Of a DNA stretch of 64,000 nt, positions 44,801 through 57,550 are shown one piece after another; position 1 is the first letter of the stretch; each line of letters opens with the position of its first letter. Both the position numbers and the translations under genes were made by a program. Location of the stretch: the NCBI RefSeq assembly GCF_002288925.2, contig NW_022098043.1, positions 5,628,901 to 5,692,900 of the forward strand, given 5' to 3'. Source of the DNA: Delphinapterus leucas. Its lineage: Eukaryota > Chordata > Mammalia > Artiodactyla > Monodontidae. The notes beneath the pieces are model-generated. The model did no database searches. It saw only the letters and a program-made list of their open reading frames with translations, and had not been told where the DNA came from.

Positions 44801-45550
44801 CTTATCTGCAACCACTATGATTTTACATGGAATTCAATTTTATCATCTTAATTTTCTTTCCAGATTGGAGTTCTTACTCTTTGAAGGTAAAAGCTACTTT
44901 ATTTTTGTAAACACTTCTTAGCTGCCCTGTTTTGTATGTTCCCTGGCTTTCTTTCTTGTCTTTGAAGTGGCTGCTGGAAGGTCATGAAGTATGGGTGCAT
45001 ATATAACCCGGCTTTGTGTAGTGTTGATTATCTTTTTTTTTTTTTAACATCTTTCTGATTACCTGCAATTGTTATCTTTCTGTTTGTTTGTGTGTGTTTT
45101 AGAAGTAGGGCATTATTGTTTAACTCATGGTTTGCCTAGGCTAAGGTCATAGACTAAAGATAGAGCAGAACCAGAACTTATTGCCTTATTGTTTTCCACT
45201 CACTTTGATTCCTGGAGAAAGAAGCCTATATGTAGTATGCATAAGCAAAGTTGAATGGCATCCTGATTGCCTGTGAACTTCAGGAAAATCAGTTCTCAGA
45301 TAGTAACTGATATGTATATACATATATGTATATGTGGCTGGTGAATAAACAGTTTCGCAATATCAGAGTTGGGACTTGTGACCTGGAAGGTATTAATCAA
45401 AGTCAGGCTGGCTCTAGTTATACTTAGCACCAAGACCAGGTTCAGAATTCCAAATAGGTATCTGACAAACCAAGGTGCCCTGGGTTGCTCTGAGGTTCCA
45501 TCCAGCTGTGTCCTGTCTAGGAGATTCATAATTACAGATCATTTTAATTG
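41832..45550. other. Intergenic, no gene recognised
   Basis: AT-rich sequence with short tandem T and A runs. ORFs such as 42969-43193 (minus) and 43678-43920 (minus) have no known motif. A splice-site-bracketed 23-nt segment at 44864-44886 (tttccag...GAAG|GTAAAA) was noted but not accepted as an exon. Confidence 0.45.
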
Positions 45551-45559
45551 CTGCTCAGT

Positions 45560-45960
45560 TAAAGGCAGCATTGCTAATGACAGCAGTGATCTTCAGGCCA
45601 TTTCAGTTGCCCTTTTTCCCAGTCATTATCCTTGATCGTCTTGTTATTTTTGACACAATTGAGTAAACCTTCAAAGCTTTTCTGGCTTTTGCTGGCTGTG
45701 GTCCACAATATGTGTATTTCCTTGTCCCTTGTAATGCCCTCTTCCTGTATCTTTTGTCCCTCTTTAGGGACTTCAGCCACTATTAAGGCTACTGAATTTT
45801 TCAGTCTCTAATCTCATATGTACCTCCAGATCACATGAGACTTGATAATGTGGAAAAATAGTTACCAGTCATTTAACAAACGTTTAGTGAGTACATGTGT
45901 TCCTGGCACTGGGGATACAAGGAGCAGCATGTGGCAAAGGGAACAAAACCTCACAGACAT
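45560..45960. mobile_element. L2/MIR-like ancient fragments
   Basis: Segments such as aaaggcagcattgctaatga, ccttgtaatgccctcttcc and tggcactggggatacaagg resemble old L2 and MIR-class sequence. Boundaries approximate. Confidence 0.35.
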
Positions 45961-46192
45961 AGCCATGAAAGAATTATGTGTTTTGGGAGCACATTTTGAT
46001 CCTGTGGGTTGCGATCTTAACAATTCTCCTGTTGGATTTTCTGCTAAGTCATACTGATTCTTCTACAACGTCTTTTCCTTACTTTCTCTAGTTAATCTAC
46101 TATCCTAGGGTGGGCGTTCTTAACCTTGCAGGAAAATGACTTGGAACCAGTGTAGGAAAAAATATCAGACCAACCGTAAGAACTGACAGTTG

Positions 46193-46312
46193 TGGGACTT
46201 CCCTGGCTGTCCAGTGGTTAAGACTCCACGCTTCCAATGCAGGGGGTGCGGGTTGGATCCCTGGTTGGGAAACTAAGATCTCACATGCCGCACTCCACAC
46301 GATGCGGCTGAA
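46193..46312 (+). mobile_element. Truncated tRNA-derived SINE, sense
   Basis: gtgggacttccctggctgtc to gatgcggctgaaaaa. Target duplication aagaactgacagttg (46178) / aagaactaacagttg (46315). Confidence 0.9.
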
Positions 46313-46329
46313 AAAAGAACTAACAGTTG

Positions 46330-47316
46330 TACTTCACTACTTCTGTTGATTGGAAATTTTGTATTAAAAGATTCTAGGAATTCAGCAATACTTTTTAAGT
46401 GAATTATTTTATTAATTACAACAACATTTACATTCAGATTTAGACTATACTTTTAGAGAGCCACTTTTATGCTAAATAATGTACTAGGGTCTGAAAATAC
46501 ACTGTGGGTATAAGGCAGTCTTCTCCCATTATGGAGCTAATGTTCTATTAAGGGAGAAAATTCACATTAAGTTGGCTTGATGTACTCCCAAATCTAAGAC
46601 TTACAGGTTAGGAGGCATTGCTGTGTGTCTTACAAGTCAATTTCTAAATTATTACAACTCTTCTCCTAATTTTCCTACCTGATGTCTCTCACTATTCTGT
46701 TTGTTCTATACAGTTGCCGTAATAATTGTCACACAAATACCAATATTCCCATCACATCATGGTGTCAGATCTGAATTCTTGAAATTTGAGACCTTTTATA
46801 TACTTCCCAGGTATCTTTCCTTTCCAACCTTTTATTCCTTTCCCATTCTGACATTCTAGTTAAACCTTTACTGTTAACCTTAGGGAAGTTAGACTGCCTT
46901 TGTCCACCTTGCTTTAACTCATTACTTCCTAGCAATTACTTTGGCGATTATTCCGTTTTCTAAAGAGACATGGATTGGAATGTGATATCATTCATGAAAT
47001 AACAGGAATATATGGTTGTACTATGAGAATTACTATATACAAAATGATTTCTAGACTCCAACCAGTGGCCCACTTCCGGGAGCTGTTGGAATCACTTAAG
47101 TGGCAATTTGACAACAAAATTGTACTGAAACTTATCTAGATGCAGTGGGTAACAAAATCTAAGTAGAAAATGCAGAAGGGTTAGATTTAGTCATTATGGA
47201 TATGAGAGTTTGCATCAGGTTTTGAGGATGAACCTAGTGACTCACAGAGAACTTAAAATTCTCTTGACAGTTAAAGAGCAATCTTTTGCTTTACAGTTTT
47301 CAGAATTACACTTCTT
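46330..47316. other. Intergenic, no feature recognised
   Basis: AT-rich, no motif, repeat family or ORF that I can support. Confidence 0.45.
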
Positions 47317-47332
47317 AAAAGTACAGAGACCA

Positions 47333-47531
47333 GGGCTTCCCTGGTGGCGCAGTGGTTGAGAGTCCGCCTGCCGATGCAGGGGACACGGTTTGTGCCCCGG
47401 TCCGGGAAGATCCCACATGCCGTGGAGCAGCTGGGCCCGTGAGCCATGGCCGCTGAGCCTGCGTGTCCAGAGCCTGCTCTCCGCAACGGGAGAGGCCACA
47501 GCAGTGAGAGGCCCACGTACCACAAAAAAAA
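47333..47531 (+). mobile_element. CHR-type SINE, short GC-rich subfamily, sense
   Basis: gggcttccctggtggcgcag to ccacaaaaaaaaaa. Target duplication aaaagtacagagacca (47317) / aaaagtacacagacca (47532). Confidence 0.93.
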
Positions 47532-47879
47532 AAAAGTACACAGACCAAACAGAAAAAAGGCCTAGTGGCCATTCCTGGCCTAAAAATTACATAGGTGGGT
47601 ACATAGAATTTCACATGCTGTTGTATTTTCTGAAAGCAAAGGTTCTGTTATATTATTGCAGTACACGTCCATATTGCGGTAGTCATCCATACTGTGAGTG
47701 AGACTGTTTAAATCTGTACTTTAATCATGGTGATAGACTCCCTTAGACGAAGCCTGTTAGACCTGCTTCCTATGTTCGATGCTCTAGCTGTCTCTTCCTG
47801 GGGAAATTAAAGCACAAAAAGAAAGGCTTCTTGATATTTTTGACGTGATATCCAACCCTTCTCACAGTAGTCAAGCAAT

Positions 47880-48080
47880 AGCTCACATTCATTGAGTTCC
47901 TAATGTGTGCCAGTCACATGCAGCTAGGCGCTTTATGTTATCTATAGTATTCACAGTAACTCCCGTGTTAGGCACTAGTATCCCTATTTCCAGTGGGAAA
48001 ACAGGCCCAGAGGGATTGAATGACATGGCCAGGGTTGTACAGCTAGTTTGTAATAAAGCAAGTATTAGAACTAAAAACTT
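47880..48080 (+). mobile_element. MIR element
   Basis: attgagttcctaatgtgtgc, ctaggcgctttatgtta and caggcccagagggattgaa in MIR order. Confidence 0.8.
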
Positions 48081-48323
48081 TCACTTTTATCTTTCTCTGG
48101 AAATATATTTTGCTTTTTAGAGCTAGAGACAAAGCAGTTTCTTAGGTTAGATTTATTGTGGGGAGTTTTGAATTACAAGCTAAAAACAAAAGGTTTATTC
48201 TAGAATATAAGGTTTAAATTTGTAAAATTTAATTTGCTATTGTATGCTTCTTCTATTGCCCTGCTCTTAGCCTCATAGAATATTTTCTTTTCTACATTTT
48301 GTGATTGATATATGTTTGCTTCT

Positions 48324-48497
48324 TTATATATATATATATACACAAAAGCTTTAGTTTTGTAGGGGAAAGGGATAAAAGAGGTTAAGTTGGTTTTATACTT
48401 GCAATAGAGTCTGACCACTTTGATTATCCTCACAGCAAACTTGAACATTTAATTCACCACATTTAACATACATATAACACTATATATATATATATAA
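48324..48497. repeat. Two (TA)n tracts
   Basis: Short (TA)n runs at about 48324-48342 and 48481-48497. Confidence 0.85.
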
Positions 48498-48784
48498 GGG
48501 CATACTGCCTTCCATCTCCTACTATCAATAATAATAATTGATGCCAGGCAAGAAGAGTGTTACCTCGTATTTGGATCAGCTATTTCTATGTAAAGAACGT
48601 TTGAAAGAATTTGCCTGAAGCTGTTCTGAAAGTTAAGTATCATGAGATACATTGGCAAGACCTGGACTCAAATTCCAGCCATTAAGGGAGCCCATCGGGG
48701 AGATCCCTGCTTTTGCCCTTGGAAAAATAAAAATAATAGTTGATAAGGGAATAAAATTTAGGTGAATCTGTGCTCTGTTTAATG

Positions 48785-48970
48785 CTGATGGCTAGCATTT
48801 GTTAAGTGCTTACTATGTGTCACGTACTGTTCAAAGTGCTTTTCAGGTGTTCTCTTCACAGCTTCACTTTTACAGACGAGGACATTGAGAGGCAGGAATG
48901 TTTGTAGTAGAGCCATGATTCAAATACTAAATAACTGATCAGAAATAGAGCCCTGCGTCTCAATAAACTA
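48785..48970 (+). mobile_element. MIR element
   Basis: ggctagcatttgttaagtgc, ttactatgtgtcacgtactg, then gacgaggacattgagaggca. Confidence 0.75.
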
Positions 48971-48974
48971 GAAG

Positions 48975-50470
48975 AAAAAAAGAAAATAGAGCTCCATCAT
49001 GTTGTAGAGAAAGGTTTTTATTTTATTTTTAATTTTGGTGTTTTCTCTCTTCCTTTCCTCTCTGCACTTAACTCTACCCCCATGTTCTGTGTAAATTTTC
49101 CCCCCCCCCCACATTTAAGTTTTACTTGTTTTTCCCTCCCTTTTCAAACTATTCAGCATCATCAGGAGCAGTAAACTGGAAGTTTATTCATAAGTTTAGA
49201 AATTTTATAAAAGACTTAAAAATAATTATACTTCATTGACCTATGTCTTGTCTTGAAATTTTTCATTTTGAACTATGTTGTTTAGGGGGAGAGCTATTAA
49301 AGTGTTTTCTCTGCATGTTTATGATACATTTTAGATCTCCCACATTTTTTCCCTGGATATTTATCAGGAGATGGTGTAGAGGTTTGGTAAGTAATACAGT
49401 TTGATTTTGTATGTCTCAAGAGTTTCTCATTAAGTCACATAATTGAGTTTTCTTTATTCTGACTTTTTTCTCCTGGTGATTCTGTTTGTAGTATTGACTG
49501 AAAATCCTTACACTAATGCTAATTTTGATCTTTTTTTTCACTAGCATGTATTGGCGCCCTCAGACTTGAAGAAGGACATAGGTAAAAAGTATAATATGGA
49601 ACATTTTCTACATTAGGGTTATGAAGTCTTTTTCCTTTAGTTGCATACTTGTGTTCAATCTGAAAAATATTTACATAACAATTTAAGTGGTATAGGTTCT
49701 GCCAAAACGATTACGGGTATTTTGATTCTCTTTTATTTTTATAAACATATATCAGTTCTCAATCCTTCAGGTCAAAAAAGGTGGTCTCATGTTATATTAG
49801 GAAGTACTTAGAAATTTATTTCCCTTCTGTGTGAAATTTTATACAGTACTTGAGTTACTTAATTGTAAAGTGAATAGCAAATACTAATCTAAAACTAACA
49901 TTTTAGATTTATCGGAATCAGGCCTTACTGCTGCTCTGTCCGAAATGCTTTCTTCCCCAGAAGCCTCAGTGGATATAAACCCCATATCATACCTCTCACA
50001 TAGCTGAGCCAGGTGTGCCAAAGTGAACCCTGCAAGTTCTTTTCTATGACTAGAAGTTGTAGAAGAGCAAAAAACCTTGGAAGTGTCATATTCATTTATC
50101 TACTCATAAAGTTGTTTTAAAACATCCTTTATTTTAATTTAGAAACAAGGTATGCTACACATTTAAAATTTTTCATTTAGTGACACCAAAAATTTTAACA
50201 CATTTTTCTGTCAAACAAGTGTTCTTTGAAAACTAAATGTCTGCAGTTATTTTTTTACTTGGAGTTACTTGAAGTTTGCTTAAACTCCATTTACTTGAAG
50301 TAGAACTTCACAGTGAATGAAAAGGACTAGGTTCTTCCGCAAAGTCAGTGAGAACATGAGTTTCTATGTATGGATAATACACATTCTCTCTTTTTCTTCT
50401 TTGTCTTTATAATCAAATCTCTGAGAAAAAGGCTCTGATGGCAGTCTTTTAAAAAGCTATAGAAAAAGAA
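48975..50470. other. Intergenic, no gene recognised
   Basis: AT-rich, a C10 run at 49101-49110. A 37-nt segment at 49545-49581 is bracketed by cactag and GTAAAA but no further support exists. Confidence 0.4.
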
Positions 50471-50477
50471 TACTTTT

Positions 50478-50589
50478 TTTTTTTTTTGGCCGCACGGCTT
50501 GAGGGATCTCAGTTCCCCGACCAGAGACTGAACATGGGCCACGGCAGTGAAAGCCCAGAATCTTAACCACTAGGCTACCAGGGAACTCC
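50478..50589 (-). mobile_element. Truncated tRNA-derived SINE
   Basis: T run, ggccgcacggcttgaggga, ending ggctaccagggaactccc. Flanks aagaatac / caataatac. Confidence 0.83.
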
Positions 50590-50841
50590 CAATAATACAT
50601 TTTTTAAAATTCCACATTTTCCGTCTTATTTATAGTAACCTAATTTAGCAAGATCAAATTGGGAATTTCACCCAAGGTATCGGGTAGAACCATTAGTTTG
50701 TTGGAGAATTTACTTGGGGGAAAAAAATAGTGGATGGAAGGAGAAGGTGCTGGTTGATAGCAATCAGAAATAAATGTTGTAAAGCATCTTTGGAATTTGT
50801 TGTAAGTGGGAAATTTATCTGGTATATAAAAATTTTACGTT

Positions 50842-50966
50842 TGTTTGTTTATTTTTGGCCATGCCACGTGGCTTGTGGGATCCTAGTTCGCCTGAACAGG
50901 GATTGAACCCAGGCCCTTGGCAGTGAAAGCAGGGAGTCCTAACCACTGGACCGCCAGGGAATTCCC
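50842..50966 (-). mobile_element. Truncated tRNA-derived SINE
   Basis: (tttg)n tail, ggccatgccacgtggcttg, ending ggaccgccagggaattccc. Target duplication aaaattttacgttt / aaaattttatgttt. Confidence 0.88.
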
Positions 50967-50969
50967 CAA

Positions 50970-53056
50970 AATTTTATGTTTATTCATGGGATTTTTTAGA
51001 AATTGACCCATTTCATAAAGCACGGAGAAACTTAATACAAGTGTGGCTGTTGACACTTAGAAATATTATGTCCATTTATTTTTAAAAGTGACACTCCAGG
51101 TTACATCACAGTCACTGGCAAAGTTCATTCAAATACAGATTTTCTAATTTTCTTCTTTGCTTTAGCATTTTTTAAAAAGTGACCTGAAAGTTTAATTTAG
51201 ATAGGAAAATAAGGGCTTGATTATTGGAGTTGTGTATGATGGTAATAGAGTGCCCATGTTAGTATTTTCATGAAAGGGGGACAGTGTAATAACTGATTGG
51301 CCAATGATTAAAAGATAGTGACACATTTAGGATTTCTTATTCTTTGTAGTTTGAGTTAGAAGTTTATAACCTTTGTCTCATGAACCTTGCAGCAGCTCCA
51401 GTCACTCCACATCTCTGCCTAAGAGGAAGGTGGAGTCAGAGTCTCCATACTTACATTCACTTTGTCCTTGACAGTCTGTCAGTGACCATGATTTCTAAGG
51501 CTCACTCTTGGAACCAGAGGCAAGAAGAAAGGGGAGAGGGTGCTAATCAGATTAACTGCCACCTTTTTAATTTGACCGTTGTTAATAATTTACATGAAAA
51601 GTAGTATTTACTCTTTACTCTGCCTGTAGTTTTAACACTGATTTTTTTCCCTGAAATTTCCAAGAGCTTAGCTCAATGTCTTTTTCAAAGAAAGGGGGGT
51701 GGGCAAAGCCCACATATGTTGGGAGAATAGAATTACACGGGGAAAATGTTTTTCTTTTAAAAAAAAAAATGGAAATAGAGAAGAGGTTGCAGGAAATGGA
51801 GTAGTGGGGTCAGCATTAGGAAGGGAGTAGATGACATAAATATTAAGTAATTTGATTTGCTTCCTATGTGGTTTACTTATAACTAACATGAAATGAGTGT
51901 TTCATTCCTTAAGTGTGCACTTTGGGAAAAATGGGAAGCCAGGCTGGAGACACAGATCTACAGCAGATGCTCTGTATCCAGGTAGCAATGGCTCTGATGG
52001 CATTCAGTCCAAGAGCAACAGCATCTCCAGAGGAAAAATCTATAAATATTCATGAATGTGATCACCTTCACCATCATCAGCCAACTGATCCTGTCATCAA
52101 CCAGGATAGGATAAGGCTTCTTGAAAGGCACTTTGATGGCTTTTGATTATCAGGAAATTTTATGTAGAAAAAAAGTTGAAATTATGCTCAAGACTTCTTT
52201 TTCTGGTTTCTTGTTCTCTTGATATTTCACATTTCACAACTAAAATAATCGTAACGCCTTGTTATCTTTTAAAATGAATTTTCAGGAGCTGAGGCTACAG
52301 AAATCTCCATTTCGTGGGCATAATTGACACTTGACCCTTTGTTTATAGTTATGTACAGAGCATCCCCAAATTGGGAGAGATTGCCTCTTTAAAGTTGGTG
52401 GCCATCTTGGCTCAGTGTTAACAAGGCCTAGTCTACAGGTTCAGTTTTGCTTTTGGCTTTGTCCTTGAGTTGAGAACCAAGTGGAAGTGTTGGGACCAAG
52501 CTAGCAACTATACTTAAAATATATATGAATCAAGTGTACTGTTTCTGAAAGACCAGTTATTGAGCCCCCCTCAGTCAGGGATACTGAATATTGGGTTTAA
52601 ATGAAACAAGAATGTTACTCATTTTATATGTTCGAAATTAGTATTTTAAAGAAGCATGTAAACACTTAAAAGTGTAGTTGCATTTGTTGTAGGCCAAAAA
52701 AATATGGCTGTTATCACTAGGGTATGACTCATGTGGTTCTTGATTATTTACACTATTACAGAAGAACACAAATATGCATAGCTCCAGGTAATTTAACTTT
52801 GAAGTGAGAGATTATAAGCACCTTTCTAAGTGAAAGAAAGGTGTTTACTTCAAATGAGTGATGAAAACTTGGTGCTAGGACCTCCGCTTTTTCTTAGGTC
52901 CAGTGGTCAACTTCTTATAAACCAGGCATAAAGAGAAATAAAAAATAATTAATTCTCCATATCTTGAGCTTTATTTTCTTCAACTGGTATAATGAAACAG
53001 GTATAATGATTACATTTCTCAGTTTCCCCCCCACCCCTCCCCTCTTAAGTCTGTAG
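50970..53056. other. Intergenic, no gene recognised
   Basis: Contains ORFs at 51380-51604 and 51913-52146 (plus) without recognisable domains and a C-rich run at 53026-53041. Nothing firmly supported. Confidence 0.4.
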
Positions 53057-53116
53057 GAGCAGTTGTGATGTCAGTGGAGCTGTTGTGATATCAGTGGAGC
53101 AGTTGTGATGTCAGTG
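53057..53116. repeat. Three tandem 20-bp units
   Basis: gagcagttgtgatgtcagtg, a copy with two changes, then the first unit again exactly, followed by a partial fourth (aagctgtggtt). Each exact unit carries TGATGTCA, one base from a CRE. Confidence 0.93.
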
Positions 53117-53606
53117 AAGCTGTGGTTAAGTATATTAGATTATATTAGGGGACTTGAAATATAAACAGAAGTGTTTTGTAGTATAGATGTCAGAATAACC
53201 AGCTTCAAAATACAAACCCTGAAACTTAATTGTTGACTGTTAACAAGAACAAAATACTACAAACTAGGATGTCTTTAAGAGCAGAGGTCTGCTCTTGCCA
53301 ACTCGTGGCTCTTAGTTTAACAAATCTGATCCAGGATGCATCTCAACCGTGCAACAAACCGTATTTTATTTTTGCCTAATTTCCAGATACCACTTTAACA
53401 CAAGTGCTCTGCCCCATTGCTTAGCTTTGAGCAGTGTCCTACTTTGAAAAGAAACTTATATGTACATTTTGTCTTCCCTTTGAATACTATTTAACTGCAA
53501 ACTAAGAAGCATTGAGCCTAGCCTTCACACAGCTTGTTCTCAAACTCTGCTTTATGAAAATTCCTCAGCTTTTTTCAGATCATTCTAAATGGTCATTTCT
53601 TTTTTT

Positions 53607-53668
53607 TTTAACATCTTTATTGGAGTATAATTGCTTTACAATGGTGTGTTAGTTTCTGCTTTATATCA
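53607..53668 (-). mobile_element. Short L1 3' terminal fragment
   Basis: Poly-T, aacatctttattggagtata, attgctttacaatggtgtgt. Confidence 0.7.
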
Positions 53669-53669
53669 A

Positions 53670-56105
53670 AGCCTTTTCTTTTTTAAACTGAATTTTGCTT
53701 TTTCTTTGTAAAGTTAAGAGTAGGTAACATGAGTCCCTCTTGCCCTTTGCAATTAGAATCTGGCATCAGAAGCAGTTGTTGCTGTGTCTGATTTTCATCC
53801 ATGAACTTTTCTGGGATGGAAGGCATATTGATTCCAATGTTTATTATTTAATTGGGCAGTATAAATAAATTCACTGGCTCGCCTTCCTGTTTAGCGAACA
53901 CCTAACCATGATATTTTATATTTCTTACACTTCTGGAATGCCACTTCAAAAATAGAAGTTGCGGGGAGGAAAGAGGGTACTTGGACCATACTTTGAATAA
54001 AAGACATTTTGAAATTTTTTTGTTTCTTAAAAACAAAGCCAACTCCTTAGTACCAGATGTGTTCATTATACTTTTTGAGAAATTACTCTGGTCATTATAT
54101 TTATCATTCATGAATTAGTATTCTGCCCTAGTCCCTAAAGATAGTTTTATATGCTAACTTTTGTTCTACCTTTCTAGCTGCTAAGATAGATAATGGTTAT
54201 TACAAACAGCATGTTTTTAAATGGTCTCCAGCGTGGACTGCTCAGCCAGTGATGGAGTGAGTACGTTGAGGAAGAATGTGTCATTTGGAATCCAGAGCCA
54301 TTCAACGAGGATAACTGCCTGATACATGGTCGGAATGCTCAAACTAATGGCATACCGATGGCTTTCTCTTCCATTCCCCTAAAAAGCAAGTTTGTGAGCC
54401 TGAGTTCCCCTAATCTAGCTACTCTCATTTATATTCCCAAAGTAGTGACCTAATTCTGTCACTTTTGGCTGTCAAAGGGAATTGAGGTTTCAGTGTGTGA
54501 GTACAGCAAACATATTTAATGATTTATAGGAAGGAAAGAAAAATAGTTTTGTTTGCTAACTACTTGAAGTGTAGAATGTTTTGGTTTTCAGTTTATGATT
54601 TTGCAAAGCATAAAGACATTTCTTGGTAATTCCACATGAATTATTCAATATTTTTTCTCCTCTCTTACTAAGTTAATTTCAGTGCTAATTTCCTATGAAA
54701 GCAATTGAATGGAATAAGTCTTAATTTAAAACTTGTACTAATGATAATCAGGTATGGTTCACTTTTTTTTTTCTGACTTAAGTGATAACGTAAGTAAAAT
54801 ACTCATTTCAAATTTGACTGGCAAATTAGAAAATCAGAACAGTTTGCCAGTATTTTTCATTCCCTTTCTTAGGCATGTTTTTCCTTTACACATTTATAGT
54901 GCAAAACAAACCAGTGGTGCAGACTCATACTTAAATTGATCACCGTTTGTCTTGGTCTTCGTGGGAATTACATCTTTTTTCACTCAACATTTATTAAAGG
55001 AACAAACAAAAATTTTAGGCTATACCAAACTAGTAACTTTAGCTTGACTAAGAGCTGAATTTCATAAAGGAACAGAGTATGTAATTCATTTTCACATACT
55101 TTAAGGTATGACTCATCCCTATTAAAGTTGTGAGACTCAAAGCTACGCCCGTATCACTTAATTTTATGTCCTTCCCTGTTTACTGTGTCTAACCTTCAAG
55201 ATTTCGTGACTGATGCTGAAATGGAAGCCAACCATTGCAGAAATTTGGGGGAAAATGAACCTGAAGAATGCAAGGGGAAGTAGGAATTCATTTCTAGCAT
55301 TCCCAAACCTGCTTTGTCACGTCAGCTCCACTACAGTCAGAGGAAAAGAACTGAGTTCATGAAAATTACCAACTAAGCCTTACATCTGTCTTTAATGTTT
55401 TTAGGAAATATACTGAAAAGGTAAGTGAGATGTCTGTTTTGAAGAAAGACTTTATTAGGTATTTTAAAACCAGTTCTGTATTAGTAAAACTGGACAGCTG
55501 CTTTATTCTGAGCTTCAAAAGTCTTGTCCCCATTTTGGTATGGTTCTCAGTAATTGTGGAGAAGGTGGAGTTGTTCCAACCAACACGAAGCTTTTCCTCT
55601 ACTTCTCAGCAGTTAAGCTGGATCTTGCGTTGAAGTGTACAGAGTGCCAGTTTTTGTTGTTTTGTGCTCAAATCCTCTCAAAAAATTATTTGTAGTTGAG
55701 TTTTAATTTTACCCCTTACCGTTTAGAAAAACTTTTTAAATGCTTCAAAGTTCCTACCAGAACTACATTTGTATTATATGTAGTCAAATAAGAGTAAAAT
55801 TATGGAGTTGTATAGATCTCTGTTAACATCCACCTATATGGGTTTATAGATAATTTTTAAATTACTAGGATTAAATTGTTCCAAATTTATTAAATCCCTA
55901 TAGGCATTGTGCCAGGCCCTGGAATAAAAAGATGGACTAGCACACAGTTCATGTCCTCAAGAAATTCATTTTTATTGATACAGATTGAATTCTAGTTTAG
56001 GGAATCAGAATCAAATAAAACGAGGCTAATTCCATTTCCCAGTCAACAATCCACTGTAGCTAGCATGTTAATCTGATATATGACAAATTGTATTTGAAAG
56101 ATCCA
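53670..56105. other. Intergenic, no gene recognised
   Basis: AT-rich with small MIR-like traces (near 55900). ORFs at 54754-54939 and 55430-55633 lack any recognised feature. Confidence 0.4.
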
Positions 56106-56109
56106 GCAC

Positions 56110-56600
56110 TGCATGTGTGTGAGAGACATTTACTAAATACTTCCTATGTTCTAGGTACTGTTCTAGGCTATATATATATATATATATATATATTTTTAAT
56201 CCCTATCCCTGTAACTATCCTATGAGATAGGTGCTATTGGTTTTTTTTTTTGTTTTTTGTTTTGTTTTTTGCGGTACGTGGGCCTCACACTGTTGTGGCC
56301 TCTCCCGTTGCGGAGCACAGGCTCCGGACGCGCAGGCTCAGCGGCCATGGCTCACGGGCCCAGCCGCTCCGCGGCATGTGGGATCTTCCCGGACCGGGGC
56401 ACGAGCCCGTGTCCCCTGCATCGGCAGGCGGACTCTGAACCACTGTGCCACCGGGGAAGCCCGATAGGTGCTATTTTTAAAGCCCATTTTCTAAGTCATT
56501 AAGGCAGAAAAGTTAACTTACCGAAGTTTGCACAACTGTCATGTAGGACCAGTATTTGAACCCAGGCAGGCTGATTGCAGAGCCTGTACTCTTCAATTTG
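56110..56600 (+). mobile_element. MIR element split by a SINE
   Basis: Left half to 56239 (catttactaaatacttccta, ctatgagataggtgctatt); right half from 56462 (agcccattttctaagtcat, gtatttgaacccaggcaggc). A (TA)n tract at 56168-56193 sits in the left half. Confidence 0.8.
56240..56461 (-). mobile_element. CHR-type SINE, short GC-rich subfamily
   Basis: T-rich tail, tgcggtacgtgggcctcaca, ending gccaccggggaagccc. Target duplication gataggtgctatt on both sides. Confidence 0.94.
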
Positions 56601-57550
56601 GGTGTGATATTTATATGCAGTACCTGGCTAGGAGTACCCACCAGACTTTCCAGATTCTTAATAAAATTTGCCTAGTTTTAAAAAGGAAAGTTTCAGTAAT
56701 ATAGAACTAGTATAGATAACAGTTGTCCAACTTTTCAGAGAACCAGAATTTCCCTTTTTTCAACTCTTGGCTCCAAGACAGTCATTTTGCATGATGATCT
56801 CCCCTCTTCCCCCTCCCCTCACTCCCCCCAACAGTGTGCGTGCACACACACAAAATTTAAAGTGCTGGCACAGAGAAGCAGAGCTTATCACCCTTATATT
56901 TTCTCTTCACTACCTATTGTCACTTAGTCCACCCCTCTTTCTTTCTGTAATATGGACATTTCCTTTAGCTGCTAAATGATGAGAAATTAAGACTGCTGAG
57001 ACTTTCCCTAGGATTCTTTAAAAATAGATTAGGCTCTGTACAAAATAAAGAAAAACTGCTGTGAGAACTCCAGGTAGGTAATTTACTTCCTGTTGTATGT
57101 ATAGTTTCTGAAGCCTCTGCACCTCTAGCCCCTGTTTTATATTTCTGTAAATCTGATTTGACCTTTAATAAACTGTTTTCTGAAGTGAGTGGTTTTTTGG
57201 TCTCATTTGGATGTGTATCTCCTTTGGTCACTTGATATTGCCACCGTTTCAAAACTGGTGGTTTACTTAAAGTAAGAGTACCTACTATATACCTAGTATT
57301 GTTGAGGGTTTAAAAAAATATATGCCAAGGCTTTGCTTTTAACTCAATGCAGGTGCCACCCAGTACTAAAACTTTGCAAATTTTTAAAGGAAAAACCTGG
57401 TGTTATAAAATCATTGTGAACGGTAGCTGATTGTATGACTCAGGCAATTGTGACAAGAAAAATCTGCCCTAGTGAAATCAAATTAACTGTTCCATAATGG
57501 TTAATAATGAAATTAACTGGAGAAGCAATTTTGACTGTATTTCTTAAGCA

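Noticed and set aside
44864..44886. A 23-nt segment between a good tttccag acceptor and GTAAAA donor; a similar one at 49545-49581
   Set aside because: AT-rich intergenic DNA produces many such decoys; nothing links them to each other or to a gene.
51913..52146. A 77-codon ORF with a His-rich middle
   Set aside because: No recognised domain, no Kozak or splice support, no neighbouring exon that extends it.
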